Source: Eubacterium sp. 1001713B170207_170306_E7 (GTDB taxonomy: Bacteria; Bacillota; Clostridia; Eubacteriales; Eubacteriaceae). From it: a stretch of 64,000 bases of DNA. Shown piece by piece: positions 1 to 8,249 of this stretch (position 1 is its first letter; each line of letters begins with the position of its first letter). The position numbers were made by a program, and so were the translations under genes. The DNA lies in the NCBI RefSeq assembly GCF_015547515.1, contig NZ_JADMVE010000003.1, forward strand, positions 310,001 to 374,000, written 5' to 3'. The notes beneath the pieces were generated by a model. That model was not told the origin of the DNA, did no database searches, and worked only from the letters and a program-made list of their open reading frames with translations.

Positions 1-1282
1 CTGCCATAATGGGTGCGGTGCCCAGCAGGCCGCCAAAGGAGGCGGATTCGCCAAGGCCCTTGCCGTAGACCGGAATCAGGCGCACAGCAGTGGTTTTGGC
101 GTTGATCATGCCAATGGCCGCCTCGTCGGCAATGATGCCGGAGATGGTCGCGGCAGGGGTGTCACCCGAAATGGCGATCATGTCGAGCCCGACCGAGCAG
201 ACACAGGTCATGGCTTCCAGCTTGTCGAGGGACAGGGCGCCAATGGAGGCCGCCTCGATCATGCCCTCGTCCTCGCTGACCGGGATAAAAGCGCCGCTCA
301 GGCCGCCAACGGAGGTGGAGGCCATGATGCCGCCCTTTTTAACCGCGTCGTTGAGCATGGCCAGCGCCGCGGTGGTGCCGTGGGCGCCGCAGTGCTCCAG
401 GCCCATCTCCTCGAGAATACGGGCAACCGAGTCGCCGATTTCGGGTGTGGGGGCCAGAGAAAGGTCCAATATGCCAAAGGGAACGCCCAGGCGCTCCGCC
501 ACCGTGGTGCCCACCAGCTGGCCGGCGCGGGTGATCTTAAAGGCTGTTTTCTTAATGATTTCTGCCATTTCGTCAAAGCTGGCGTTCTGGTGCTTCTCCA
601 GCGCCTTCTTGACAACGCCGGGGCCGCTGACGCCAACGTGCAGCACGGTGTCCGGCTGGCCGATGCCGTGGTAAGCGCCTGCCATGAAGGGATTATCCTC
701 GACCGCGTTGCAGAAGACCACCAGCTTGGCGCAGCCGATGGAGTCCTGGCCGCGTGTGAGGTAAGCCGTCTGCTTGACAATCTCGCCCATCATCTTCACC
801 GCGTCCATGTTGATCCCTGTTTTGGTCGAGCCAAGGTTGACAGAGGAGCAGACACGCTCGGTGCAGGCCAGGGCCTCGGGAATGGAGTTGATCAGGTTGA
901 GATCGCCCCGGGTAAAGCCCTTGGGTACCAGCGCGGAGAAGCCCCCGATAAAGTTGACGCCGATTTCGTGGGCGGCTTTATCCAGTGTTTCGGCGTAGGC
1001 CACATAGTCGGTGTCGCTGCTGGCGCCGGCGATCAGTGAGATGGGCGTCACCGAGACCCGCTTGTTGACGATCGGGATGCCGAACTCGGTCTCAATGCGT
1101 TCGCCCTGGGATACCAGGTGCTCGGCCATTCGGGTAATTTTGTCATAAATCTTGCGGCGGGCTTTTTCGCCGTCGGCATCGATGCAGTCCATCAGAGAGA
1201 TCCCCATGGTAATGGTGCGGATATCCAGATTTTCCTTTTCGATCATACGGACGGTTTCAAGCACATCTTTAAACATTGCCAT
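1..1282 (-). CDS. UPF0210 (DUF711, PFL-like) protein, 3' end cut by window
   Basis: Reading the reverse strand from ATG at 1282 gives an open frame to the window edge: about 427 codons of a family that is usually about 450 residues, so only the last 25 or so are missing. The start is supported by an AGAGGTGA ribosome site 6-7 bases upstream. The protein begins [18 protein letters not shown] and has the glycine-rich segments [15 protein letters not shown] and [10 protein letters not shown] typical of UPF0210. The family's biochemical role is not established; its fold has been compared with glycyl-radical enzymes but I see no basis for an enzyme assignment. The gene follows the ACT-domain gene by 13 bases on the same strand, a pairing common in Firmicutes and suggesting that the ACT protein senses a ligand for it. 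Confidence 0.88.
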   Translation of the reverse strand, partial: MAMFKDVLETVRMIEKENLDIRTITMGISLMDCIDADGEKARRKIYDKITRMAEHLVSQGERIETEFGIPIVNKRVSVTPISLIAGASSDTDYVAYAETLDKAAHEIGVNFIGGFSALVPKGFTRGDLNLINSIPEALACTERVCSSVNLGSTKTGINMDAVKMMGEIVKQTAYLTRGQDSIGCAKLVVFCNAVEDNPFMAGAYHGIGQPDTVLHVGVSGPGVVKKALEKHQNASFDEMAEIIKKTAFKITRAGQLVGTTVAERLGVPFGILDLSLAPTPEIGDSVARILEEMGLEHCGAHGTTAALAMLNDAVKKGGIMASTSVGGLSGAFIPVSEDEGMIEAASIGALSLDKLEAMTCVCSVGLDMIAISGDTPAATISGIIADEAAIGMINAKTTAVRLIPVYGKGLGESASFGGLLGTAPIMA

Positions 1283-1295
1283 TGCGTATCACCTC

Positions 1296-1565
1296 TTAAA
1301 TGGAATGCATGGCATTAAAAATGTCTTCATGCTGAATGCGGATCGACATGCCGATGGTTTTGCTCAGCGCTTCAAGCTCTTCCTTGAGCTGAGCAAAATC
1401 ACAGGTCATTTTGGAGACATCCACCAGCATGATCATGGTGAAAAAGTCCTGCATAACCGTTTGGCTGATGTCCTCGATGTTGGCGTTGCTCTCTGCCAGA
1501 ATTTTGGACACATTGTAAATAATTCCTGTGCGGTCCTTACCAATGACCGTAACTACTGCTCTCAT
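1296..1565 (-). CDS. ACT domain-containing protein (UPF0237)
   Basis: This 89-residue protein is a single ACT domain, beginning MRAVVTVIGKDRTGIIYNVS, where the GKDRTGI loop is the usual amino-acid-binding turn. Members of this family (UPF0237) are stand-alone ACT proteins thought to sense amino acids or small ligands; no catalytic residues are present. AAGGAGT lies about 10 bases before the ATG. It is the first gene of a two-gene minus-strand unit with the UPF0210 gene and diverges from mraZ. The family assignment is secure from sequence, the function is not known. Confidence 0.9.
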   Translation of the reverse strand: MRAVVTVIGKDRTGIIYNVSKILAESNANIEDISQTVMQDFFTMIMLVDVSKMTCDFAQLKEELEALSKTIGMSIRIQHEDIFNAMHSI

Positions 1566-1755
1566 TTATACACGTACTCCTTACAATTTAATAGCGTTAA
1601 AGTATTTGAATGATCCCTACTATATTAAACTAAAAAAGCGCGCAGAACAAGGGGTAATGTGGGCTGAAACGGACTTCAGCTTAAGGAATACCCAAAAATC
1701 ATTAAAATAAAGAGCGAAAGGAAAGATTTAATTATTTAAGGTTAGTGGTAATAAC
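1566..1755. other. Divergent intergenic region between ACT gene and mraZ
   Basis: About 190 bases separate the ACT gene start from the mraZ promoter. It must hold the minus-strand promoter for the ACT-UPF0210 pair; a TATAGT-like -10 can be read on the reverse strand near 1618-1625, but no convincing -35 accompanies it. A small hairpin with arms GCTGAA and TTCAGC lies around 1660-1680. I see no gene here. Confidence 0.4.
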
Positions 1756-1785
1756 TTGTCCCTGGGTGGTGCATTGTGGTATAAT
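1756..1785 (+). promoter_or_regulatory. mraZ (dcw operon) promoter
   Basis: TTGTCC at 1756-1761 and TATAAT at 1780-1785 are separated by 18 bases, and the -10 is preceded by TGG, giving an extended -10. It is the only good promoter before mraZ and probably drives the first part of the division cluster. Confidence 0.75.
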
Positions 1786-1800
1786 GTGGGGAGAATTGGT
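1766..1800 (+). promoter_or_regulatory. MraZ-box operator repeats
   Basis: GTGGT (1766), GTGGT (1776), GTGGG (1786) and TTGGT (1796) recur at an exact 10-base period. This is the layout of MraZ operators, known in E. coli and Mycoplasma as short TGG-rich direct repeats separated by 5-base spacers in front of mraZ. Here the repeats cover the -10 element and the start of transcription, which fits autorepression by MraZ. Further GTGG motifs at 1817, 1828 and 1840 have looser spacing. Confidence 0.65.
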
Positions 1801-1851
1801 GTAGTGACCCAACAAAGTGGGAGATTAGTGGAAGAAAGGGTGGCGTTTGGC

Positions 1852-2274
1852 ATGTTCTTTGGCGAATACGAGCATAATATTGACGACAAGGGCCGTCTGA
1901 TCATCCCGTCCAAATTCAGGGAGGCACTCGGCAGGGACTTTGTCATTACCAAGGGGCTTGACTGCTGCCTTTTTGTCTTTTCGACCGAGGAGTGGGAGAT
2001 CTTTGTGAACAAGCTCAGAACCCTGCCCATTTCGGATAAGGACGCCCGGGATTTTACACGCTTCTTCTTCAGCGGCGCATCGGAGTGCGCGCTGGACAAG
2101 CAGGGGCGTATCTCCATCCCGCCGTCTCTCAGAAAGCATGCCCGGCTCGAAAAGGAAACCAAGATCATTGGGGTTTCCAACCGGCTTGAAATCTGGAACA
2201 CTGAAAACTGGGACAGCTACAACAATATGGACGTCAGCGATATTGCCGATAAAATGGCAGAGCTGGGAATCTAG
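1852..2274 (+). CDS. mraZ: Transcriptional regulator MraZ
   Basis: MraZ is a ring-forming DNA-binding protein that regulates the division and cell wall cluster by binding repeats before its own gene. The 140-residue product starts [19 protein letters not shown] and has the two SpoVT-AbrB half domains, each with the DxxGRxxIP signature (DDKGRLIIP near residue 10, DKQGRISIP near residue 85). Upstream in-frame ATG and GTG codons would add up to 32 residues, but the ATG at 1852 gives the normal family length and follows AAAGGGTGG. rsmH follows after 17 bases. Confidence 0.95.
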   Translation: MFFGEYEHNIDDKGRLIIPSKFREALGRDFVITKGLDCCLFVFSTEEWEIFVNKLRTLPISDKDARDFTRFFFSGASECALDKQGRISIPPSLRKHARLEKETKIIGVSNRLEIWNTENWDSYNNMDVSDIADKMAELGI

Positions 2275-2291
2275 CCGAAAGGAGGGAGCCT

Positions 2292-3227
2292 TTGGAATTT
2301 TCACACACAACCGTGCTTTTGCACGAAACTGTAGACGGGCTGATGATCAGACCGGACGGTACCTATGTCGACGGTACCCTGGGCGGCGGCGGCCACTCAG
2401 AGCTGATCTGCCAGCGCCTGAACGCAGACGGAACGCTGATCGGCATCGACCAGGACGATTTTGCCCTGGACTACGCCGGCAGACGCCTCGCACCTTATCC
2501 GTGCCGCAAGCAGCTTGTCAAAAACAATTTTGTCAATCTGAAAGCAGTGCTCGAGGTGACCGGCATCTCGCAGATCGACGGCATTATTTATGACCTTGGG
2601 GTTTCCTCCTTTCAGTTTGATGATGAAACCCGGGGCTTTTCCTACCACCACGACGGGCCGCTGGACATGCGGATGGACAGCGCAGCCGAGCTGTCGGCCT
2701 ATGAGGTCGTCAACGCCTACCCGCCGGAGCGCTTAAAAAAGGTGCTGCAGGTCTACGGGGAGGAACGCTTCGCCGGCCGCATTGTCAATACGATTATAAA
2801 GGAAAGGGAAAAAAAGCCCATCCAGACCACGCTGGAGCTCAGCGAGCTCATCAAGGCCGCCTACCCGGCCAAAGAGCGCTTCAGGGAGAAGCACCCAGCG
2901 CGTAAAAGCTTTCAGGCCATCCGCCTGGAGGTCAACCATGAGCTGGACATTCTGGAGGACGCCTTTTCGGCGGGGATCGAAGCACTGAAGCCCGGAGGGC
3001 GCATGTGCATCATCACCTTCCATTCCCTTGAGGACCGGATCGTCAAGCATTTTTTCAAGGACCGGCAGAACCCCTGCACCTGTCCGCCGGAGTTCCCCAC
3101 CTGCGTGTGCGGGAAGAAGCCGGAAGTCAAGATTATTACGCGCAAACCGATGCTTCCCACGCCGGAGGAGATCGAGGCCAACCGAAGGTCCAGAAGCGCT
3201 AAATTAAGAATTGCAGAAAAGCTATAG
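2292..3227 (+). CDS. rsmH: 16S rRNA (cytosine(1402)-N(4))-methyltransferase
   Basis: RsmH (MraW) methylates N4 of C1402 in the decoding site of 16S rRNA using S-adenosylmethionine. The 311-residue protein has the SAM loop DGTLGGGGHSE near residues 27-37, DLGVSSFQFDD in the middle, and the C-terminal HSLEDRIVKHFF and MLPTPEEIEANRRSRSAKLR segments conserved in the family. Translation starts at TTG, set 10 bases behind a strong AAAGGAGGGAG site. It is the second gene of the dcw cluster, the usual position. Confidence 0.95.
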   Translation: MEFSHTTVLLHETVDGLMIRPDGTYVDGTLGGGGHSELICQRLNADGTLIGIDQDDFALDYAGRRLAPYPCRKQLVKNNFVNLKAVLEVTGISQIDGIIYDLGVSSFQFDDETRGFSYHHDGPLDMRMDSAAELSAYEVVNAYPPERLKKVLQVYGEERFAGRIVNTIIKEREKKPIQTTLELSELIKAAYPAKERFREKHPARKSFQAIRLEVNHELDILEDAFSAGIEALKPGGRMCIITFHSLEDRIVKHFFKDRQNPCTCPPEFPTCVCGKKPEVKIITRKPMLPTPEEIEANRRSRSAKLRIAEKL

Positions 3228-3246
3228 AACAAGGAGCAAAATCAAA

Positions 3247-3750
3247 ATGGAGAACATGCAGAACAGTTGGGTTATTTCGGACACCATGAATTTGGACACG
3301 GCTTCAGCCAGTGAGAGCCTGGGCCGTACCGCCACCCGAAAAGCAACGCATCGAAAAGCTAAAAATACCGCAAAGGCCAGCGGCAGAAAGCCGAGAAGCC
3401 GCGCCAAGGCCAAGGAGCTGACCGCCCTGTCCTATCTGGTGATCGCGGCCGTGCTTATTTTTGTGGTCTGTATCGGTCTTTTGTTCCAGCAGTCCATGAT
3501 TTCAGAGCTGAACGAGGAAGTGCGCACCATGCAGGCCGAGCTTGAGGACAAGCAGGCAGTGAACGACAGTAAAAACGGGCAGATCATGGCCAGCACCGAG
3601 GACTTGAGCGGCATTGAAGCCACCGCCAGAGGCTACGGCATGACCACACCCACCGCCAGCCAGTACGTTTATGAGACCACCATGGAAAACACGCAGAGAG
3701 CGTCAGCGGACACCCAGGGCGACAGCTGGCTCCGTTCGATTTTTAAATAA
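3247..3750 (+). CDS. ftsL: FtsL-like cell division protein
   Basis: A bitopic division protein of 167 residues, placed between rsmH and the penicillin-binding protein gene as ftsL always is. A basic, Lys/Arg/Ala-rich cytoplasmic tail of about 60 residues leads into one membrane helix (ALSYLVIAAVLIFVVCIG, about residues 60-82). A short coiled coil follows (ISELNEEVRTMQAELEDK). In divisomes FtsL pairs with DivIC/FtsB and FtsQ to activate FtsW and the PBP. FtsL proteins diverge strongly, so the call rests on topology and position. I chose ATG 3247, behind AAGGAG, over an upstream ATG at 3211 that would overlap rsmH. Confidence 0.8.
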   Translation: MENMQNSWVISDTMNLDTASASESLGRTATRKATHRKAKNTAKASGRKPRSRAKAKELTALSYLVIAAVLIFVVCIGLLFQQSMISELNEEVRTMQAELEDKQAVNDSKNGQIMASTEDLSGIEATARGYGMTTPTASQYVYETTMENTQRASADTQGDSWLRSIFK

Positions 3751-3762
3751 TCGAGGCTGACA

Positions 3763-6159
3763 ATGAGAGCGCGTAAGAAAAAAAAGAAAAATTTAAAACA
3801 ATCCCGGATGTTTTATGCAATTGTTATTTTAGCAGTTGCATTTTTAATACTTGTAATAAAGCTGATGTATTTACAGATCATCGACTCCACCGACCAGTAC
3901 TCGCGTCAGGTGGATCAGCTGGTGGAGGAGGTGCCGTTAAAGGCCTCGAGGGGGAACATCTACGACCGCAACATGCGCATTCTGGTGCAGGACTCCACCG
4001 CCACCGCCATTCACGTTATCCCGTTGGAGGTTAAGGAGCCCGAGCGGCTGGCCAAGGGGCTCAGTGAAAAGCTGAACCTTGACTACCAGGAGGTTTTAGA
4101 CAAGGTCAATAAGGTTGAGGATGACAAGGTCGAGGTCAAAAACGGGGTCAAAAAAGGCGACGGCGAAAAGGTGGCCGCTGAAATCCCCGAGGGCGTCAGC
4201 TTTCTGGACGGCACGGTCTACGCGGTGCCCGATGAGGTCAAGGACCCGGATTCGGCCGCCCAGGTGCTGGTCAACGTGCTGGGCATGGACTACGACGATG
4301 CCCGGGAGGTATTGACCCGGAAGGAAAACAGCGCGGTGCTCATCGAGGGCAAGGTGGATAATAACCTGGCCCGTGAGATTAAAGAGGACCAGGCCATTAA
4401 AAACGAAAAGGGCGATACCAAAAGCTATAACGGCATCGAGCTGATCGAGGATAAACGCCGCTATTACACCAACGGGAATTTCGCCTCCTATGTCCTCGGC
4501 TTCACAGGCCAGGACCATACAGGCCTTGCAGGCGTCGAGTCCTTCTACGATGATCAGCTTAAGGGTGACGACGGCATCATCTATTTCCAGAAGGATGCCC
4601 AGGGCAACCAGATCCCATCCCAGACCAAGATCATCAAGGAGGCGACCCAGGGCAAGGACTTAACCCTGACCATCGACAGCAATATTCAGATGCTGGCCGA
4701 GCGGGGTCTTAAATCCGCCGTTGAGGAATGGAAGGCCAAGAGCGGCACCGCCATTGTCATGGATACCAAGACCGGCGAGATCATCGCCATGGCGACCCAG
4801 CCGGATTACAATCTCAACGACCCGTACAGCATCAGCGACTATTACAGCTCCAAGCACGCGAACGACCTGAAGGACAAGTCCAAGGCCGATCAGCTCAGTG
4901 AGATGTGGAAAAACCCGGCAGTCAGCTTTATTTACGAGCCCGGCTCCACCTTTAAAGCCGTGACCGCGTCCAGCGCCCTTGAGGAGGGCGTGGTGACACC
5001 GGATACCACGGTTTACTGCAGCGGCTCCATCAACATTAACGGCGTCACGGTTAACTGTACCGGCTCCCACGGCACCCAGACGGTTTCCCAGGCCATTGCC
5101 AACTCCTGTAACCCGGGGCTGGTTCAGATCATTCAGAAGCTGGACCCGCAGCTCTTCTACCAGTATGTCTACAACTACGGTTTTGGCAAGCAGACCGGCA
5201 TCGAGCTGCCCGGCGAGGAAGCGGGCATTATCAACCGGCCCTTTGACGGGAACGGCGAGATCAACCTGCTGGATTATGCCACCTTCTCCTTTGGACAGGG
5301 CCTTGCCACCACACCGATTCAGCTGCTCTCAGCGCTGAACTGCGTGGTTAACAACGGCTATTACATGAATCCGACCATTGTCGGAAAGGGGAGCAGTCAG
5401 CAGGAATATGTCAATAACCAGCTGAACGGCCCCAAGCAGATCATCTCCTCGGACACCTCGGCCGAAATGCGCAACATCATGAAAAATGTCGTCGCTGAAA
5501 ACTCGACCCTAGCCAGCCTGGCAGAGGGCTACAGCATCGGCGGCAAGACCGGTACAGCCGAAAAATTCGTGGACGGCGCTTACAACAGCACCTATTACGT
5601 CACCTCCTTTTTCTGCTACGCGCCGGTCGAGGATCCGCGGTACTCCATTCTTCTGGTACTCGACGAGCCCGACCCCAGTGCCTTTGGGGGCACCAGCGCC
5701 GCGCCGACAGCCATCAACCTGATGAAGCAGGTGCTGGACTACATGGGCGGCCAGACCGACAGCGACACCCAGATTCAACAGAATGCCATCACCGTGCCCG
5801 ATCTGATCGGCCAGGAAAAGGATTTTGCGGTTAAGATTCTGGAGGAAAAGGGCATCAAGTACAAGCTGGACGTGAAGGGCGACGGCGATACCGTCATTTC
5901 CCAGAGCTTCCCGGCCCAGAGTGTCTACGACCCCAACACAGAGCTGGTGCTTGAAATTGGCTCCCAGAGCAGTGAAAATGGCGACAAGGTCACAGTTCCA
6001 GACCTCAACGGCATGTCCATCCAGTCTGTCAACGAGATCGTCACCGGCCTTGGCCTCAACCTCAAAGTCACCGGCTCCGGCTTTGCCGCCGAGCAGTCCG
6101 TGGCAGCAGGAAGCGTTGTCGACAAGGGAAGTGAGATCAGCGTCACCTTTAAGCCTTAG
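3763..6159 (+). CDS. spoVD: Penicillin-binding protein 2B/SpoVD type transpeptidase with two PASTA domains
   Basis: A class B penicillin-binding protein of 798 residues that crosslinks septal peptidoglycan. One N-terminal membrane helix (about 17-37) follows a lysine-rich tail. The pedestal domain begins at KASRGNIYDRN. In the transpeptidase domain the nucleophile is Ser395 (YEPGSTFK), the second motif is SCN in ANSCNPG, and the third is KTG at about residue 595. Two C-terminal PASTA repeats start at VPDLIGQ and VPDLNGM. SpoVD and PBP2B (FtsI) share this layout and cannot be told apart with certainty; the clostridial gene in this position is often called spoVD. The usual next gene, murE, is missing. 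Confidence 0.9.
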   Translation: MRARKKKKKNLKQSRMFYAIVILAVAFLILVIKLMYLQIIDSTDQYSRQVDQLVEEVPLKASRGNIYDRNMRILVQDSTATAIHVIPLEVKEPERLAKGLSEKLNLDYQEVLDKVNKVEDDKVEVKNGVKKGDGEKVAAEIPEGVSFLDGTVYAVPDEVKDPDSAAQVLVNVLGMDYDDAREVLTRKENSAVLIEGKVDNNLAREIKEDQAIKNEKGDTKSYNGIELIEDKRRYYTNGNFASYVLGFTGQDHTGLAGVESFYDDQLKGDDGIIYFQKDAQGNQIPSQTKIIKEATQGKDLTLTIDSNIQMLAERGLKSAVEEWKAKSGTAIVMDTKTGEIIAMATQPDYNLNDPYSISDYYSSKHANDLKDKSKADQLSEMWKNPAVSFIYEPGSTFKAVTASSALEEGVVTPDTTVYCSGSININGVTVNCTGSHGTQTVSQAIANSCNPGLVQIIQKLDPQLFYQYVYNYGFGKQTGIELPGEEAGIINRPFDGNGEINLLDYATFSFGQGLATTPIQLLSALNCVVNNGYYMNPTIVGKGSSQQEYVNNQLNGPKQIISSDTSAEMRNIMKNVVAENSTLASLAEGYSIGGKTGTAEKFVDGAYNSTYYVTSFFCYAPVEDPRYSILLVLDEPDPSAFGGTSAAPTAINLMKQVLDYMGGQTDSDTQIQQNAITVPDLIGQEKDFAVKILEEKGIKYKLDVKGDGDTVISQSFPAQSVYDPNTELVLEIGSQSSENGDKVTVPDLNGMSIQSVNEIVTGLGLNLKVTGSGFAAEQSVAAGSVVDKGSEISVTFKP

Positions 6160-6181
6160 ACAATTAAGATGGAGACAGCGG

Positions 6182-6687
6182 CGACCGTACGAAACGGGCG
6201 GTCGTCGCTGAACAGCTAAAACCGCCGATGGATATTATGGGATGTGGCACAATCAGAGTACTCTTACCTCTCAGCTTCGGCGGCTCTGCGGAAAAATGCA
6301 CAGCATTCTTTCTCAATGAGACCGCAGGCGCTGTTCGGTAAAGTACCCTGCTCGCGCCACGGGGGTAAATATCCATCGGCTCCAATGAAAATTGATTGTA
6401 TTGTGGTGCGGCGGATTCTATTTTTAGGCAACATTGATCTCATTCAGCTAAAAACAGCTGAACCGCTGCCCTCAGATTCTGTGAGAAAGCAATGGATTTT
6501 CACCCTTTCGCACCGCAGAGCGCAACACTTTACCGAACTGCGCCTACGGTCTCATTACCTTACCGCTGCATATAACTAACGCAGAGCCGTCGAAGCCGTG
6601 AGGTAAGAGTGCTGGGATTTGCGGCATATCTGAAAAATCCATTGCTTGTCCCGCGCTACGGAGGCGACCGCCCGTTTCGTACGGTCG
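6182..6687. repeat. Large nested inverted-repeat element of unknown type
   Basis: Several long arms are inverted copies of each other. The outermost 23-base arms at 6182-6204 and 6665-6687 are perfect. The arms at 6260-6290 and 6580-6610 match in 28 of 31 bases. The arms at 6316-6344 and 6527-6555 match in 27 of 29. These three pairs nest and could fold into one long hairpin of about 500 bases. Two further perfect pairs (6225-6236 with 6368-6379, 6487-6500 with 6634-6647) lie so that they compete with the long fold, giving each half its own alternative hairpin. No transposase and no clear target duplication were seen. It may be a MITE-like element, nested copies of a small repeat, or a structured RNA. 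Confidence 0.75.
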
Positions 6688-6713
6688 TGGGGCTTAAGCT
6701 TTAGATCATCATT

Positions 6714-6742
6714 GAAGAAGCAGGAATTTCTTGCTTCTTTTT
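6714..6742 (+). terminator. Rho-independent terminator before murF
   Basis: Arms AGAAGCA (6716-6722) and TGCTTCT (6732-6738) form a 7-bp stem followed by a T run. It would stop transcripts coming through the inverted-repeat element and so isolate murF and downstream genes under their own promoter. Confidence 0.7.
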
Positions 6743-6770
6743 GTCAATTTGTAAATAAAATGTAAAATTG

Positions 6771-6800
6771 TTGGAACCTTGCCTGTGGTTTTGCTATAAT
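6771..6800 (+). promoter_or_regulatory. murF promoter
   Basis: TTGGAA (6771-6776) and TATAAT (6795-6800) are 18 bases apart, with TGC directly before the -10 as an extended element. An alternative -35 TTGTTG overlaps at 6768. Start of transcription would leave a leader of about 60 bases before murF. Confidence 0.75.
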
Positions 6801-6865
6801 AAGAAAGTATGTAAAAATTTCAGTTTGTCTTTGACAAAACAACAAGAGAAAGAAGATACTCAGAT

Positions 6866-8227
6866 ATGGAAAAAGTTTCACTTGAGCAATTGGTGAAAAT
6901 CACAGAAGGCCGGCTCATCCAGACTGGCAAAACCGGCTGGATCAGCGGCGCGGCGATCGATAGCCGTAAAATCGAAAAAAACGATCTTTTTATCCCCATT
7001 AAGGGTGAAAAGGTAGATGGACACCGTTTCATCGAAATCGCGGCTGAAAAGGGCTGCTCAACAAGTTTTACAGAGACAGCGGCCCTGGACTTTCCGGCGG
7101 GCATCAATGTCATTCTGGTCGAATCCTGCCTGGAGGCCATGAAGGCTCTGGCAAAGTACAACCGGGACCGCTACGCTATCCCCGTTATCGCCGTTACCGG
7201 CAGCAGCGGAAAAACGACCACCAAGGACCTCATCGCCTCGGTGCTGTCCCAGAAATACAACACCTTAAAAACCCAGGGGAATTTTAATAACGAGTACGGG
7301 ATCCCCCAGACCCTCTTTAATTTACAGCCGGAGCACGAAATCGCTGTGATCGAGATGGGCATGGATCATCTTGATGATATCCGGAAATCCATCGGCGAGG
7401 TCCGGCCCCACATCGGCGTCATTACCAATATCGGCACGGCCCACATCGAGATCCTGAAAACCCAGGATAACATTCTGGCCGCCAAGAAAGAGATTTTCGA
7501 GACCATGGGTGCGGACGACATTGCGCTGCTCAATGGGGACGATGTGTATTTAAATAAGATCAATGAGGCGGAGGAACCCTTCTCGGTCGTGCGGGTAGGT
7601 ATCCAGAGCGCGGGCCTGTCACTCAGGGCAGAGCAGGTGGAGTCCTCAGCCCAGGGCATCCGCTTTGTGGCAGACGGCGAGCGCTATCACTTCGCCTATC
7701 CTGGCATTCACAATGTTTATAACTGCCTGACCGCCATCTGGCTCGGCAAAAAATATCAGATGACCCAGGACGAGATCCAGCGGGGCCTTGACGCCTTTAA
7801 GCCAAGCGGCAACCGCATGGATATTGTCCAGGTAAAGGAAACCACGGTGATCAACGATTCCTATAACGCCAACCCCGACGCCATGAAGGCGGCCCTCGAT
7901 ATGCTGTGGGACATGGGCAAGAACAGCCGCAGGCTTGCGGTGCTCGGCGATATGCTGGAAATGGGCGAGATGGCTGAGAGCGGCCACCTTGAGATCGGCG
8001 CCTACGCGGCAGAAAAGGCCGATGTGCTCATCGCTGTCGGGCCGGAATCAAAGGCCTACATCAAGGGGGCAGGCGCCAGCCTGGCCGATGAAAGCTGCTT
8101 CTGGACCGCCGACGCAGAGGGCGCGGGCAGACTGCTGAGAAAGCTTATGACACCGGGAGACGTCATACTCATCAAGGCCTCCAGGGGCGTACATCTGGAA
8201 AAAACACTGGAAATGATTCAGGAGTAA
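6866..8227 (+). CDS. murF: UDP-N-acetylmuramoyl-tripeptide--D-alanyl-D-alanine ligase
   Basis: MurF adds D-Ala-D-Ala to the UDP-MurNAc tripeptide, the last cytoplasmic step in making the pentapeptide precursor. The 453-residue protein has the N-terminal uridine-binding domain with AAIDSRKI, the ATP loop GSSGKTTTKD at residues 112-121, the Mur-ligase segment QGNFNNEYGIPQTL, and the C-terminal NDSYNANPDAMKAAL and LGDMLEMGE motifs. The ATG sits behind AAGAGAAAGAAG. It begins the second dcw transcription unit here and is followed by mraY after 22 bases. Confidence 0.95.
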   Translation: MEKVSLEQLVKITEGRLIQTGKTGWISGAAIDSRKIEKNDLFIPIKGEKVDGHRFIEIAAEKGCSTSFTETAALDFPAGINVILVESCLEAMKALAKYNRDRYAIPVIAVTGSSGKTTTKDLIASVLSQKYNTLKTQGNFNNEYGIPQTLFNLQPEHEIAVIEMGMDHLDDIRKSIGEVRPHIGVITNIGTAHIEILKTQDNILAAKKEIFETMGADDIALLNGDDVYLNKINEAEEPFSVVRVGIQSAGLSLRAEQVESSAQGIRFVADGERYHFAYPGIHNVYNCLTAIWLGKKYQMTQDEIQRGLDAFKPSGNRMDIVQVKETTVINDSYNANPDAMKAALDMLWDMGKNSRRLAVLGDMLEMGEMAESGHLEIGAYAAEKADVLIAVGPESKAYIKGAGASLADESCFWTADAEGAGRLLRKLMTPGDVILIKASRGVHLEKTLEMIQE

Positions 8228-8249
8228 AGGAAGAGGAAACAAGGAAAAG

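Larger units (their letters stand above)
6160..6865. other. 706-bp intergenic region in the dcw cluster
   Basis: This gap between the PBP gene and murF holds the large structured inverted-repeat element (6182-6687), a terminator (6714-6742) and a promoter (6771-6800) that restarts transcription for murF. In most Clostridia murE lies here. Frames of 73-111 codons can be read across the element on both strands, but they follow its palindromic arms, match no family I recognise and lack good ribosome sites, so I do not call them genes. Confidence 0.8.

Noticed and set aside
90-1039. Long plus-strand frames across the start of the window
   Set aside because: They run antisense to the UPF0210 gene, whose reverse-strand reading matches a known family without interruption. 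The frames arise from GC-rich codon bias.
6164-6579. Frames of 73-111 codons within the inverted-repeat element
   Set aside because: They follow palindromic arms, lack ribosome sites and resemble no protein family.
6160-6700. A decayed murE in the gap before murF
   Set aside because: No Mur-ligase motif such as a GTNGKT loop can be read in any frame, and the region is only about a third of murE length.
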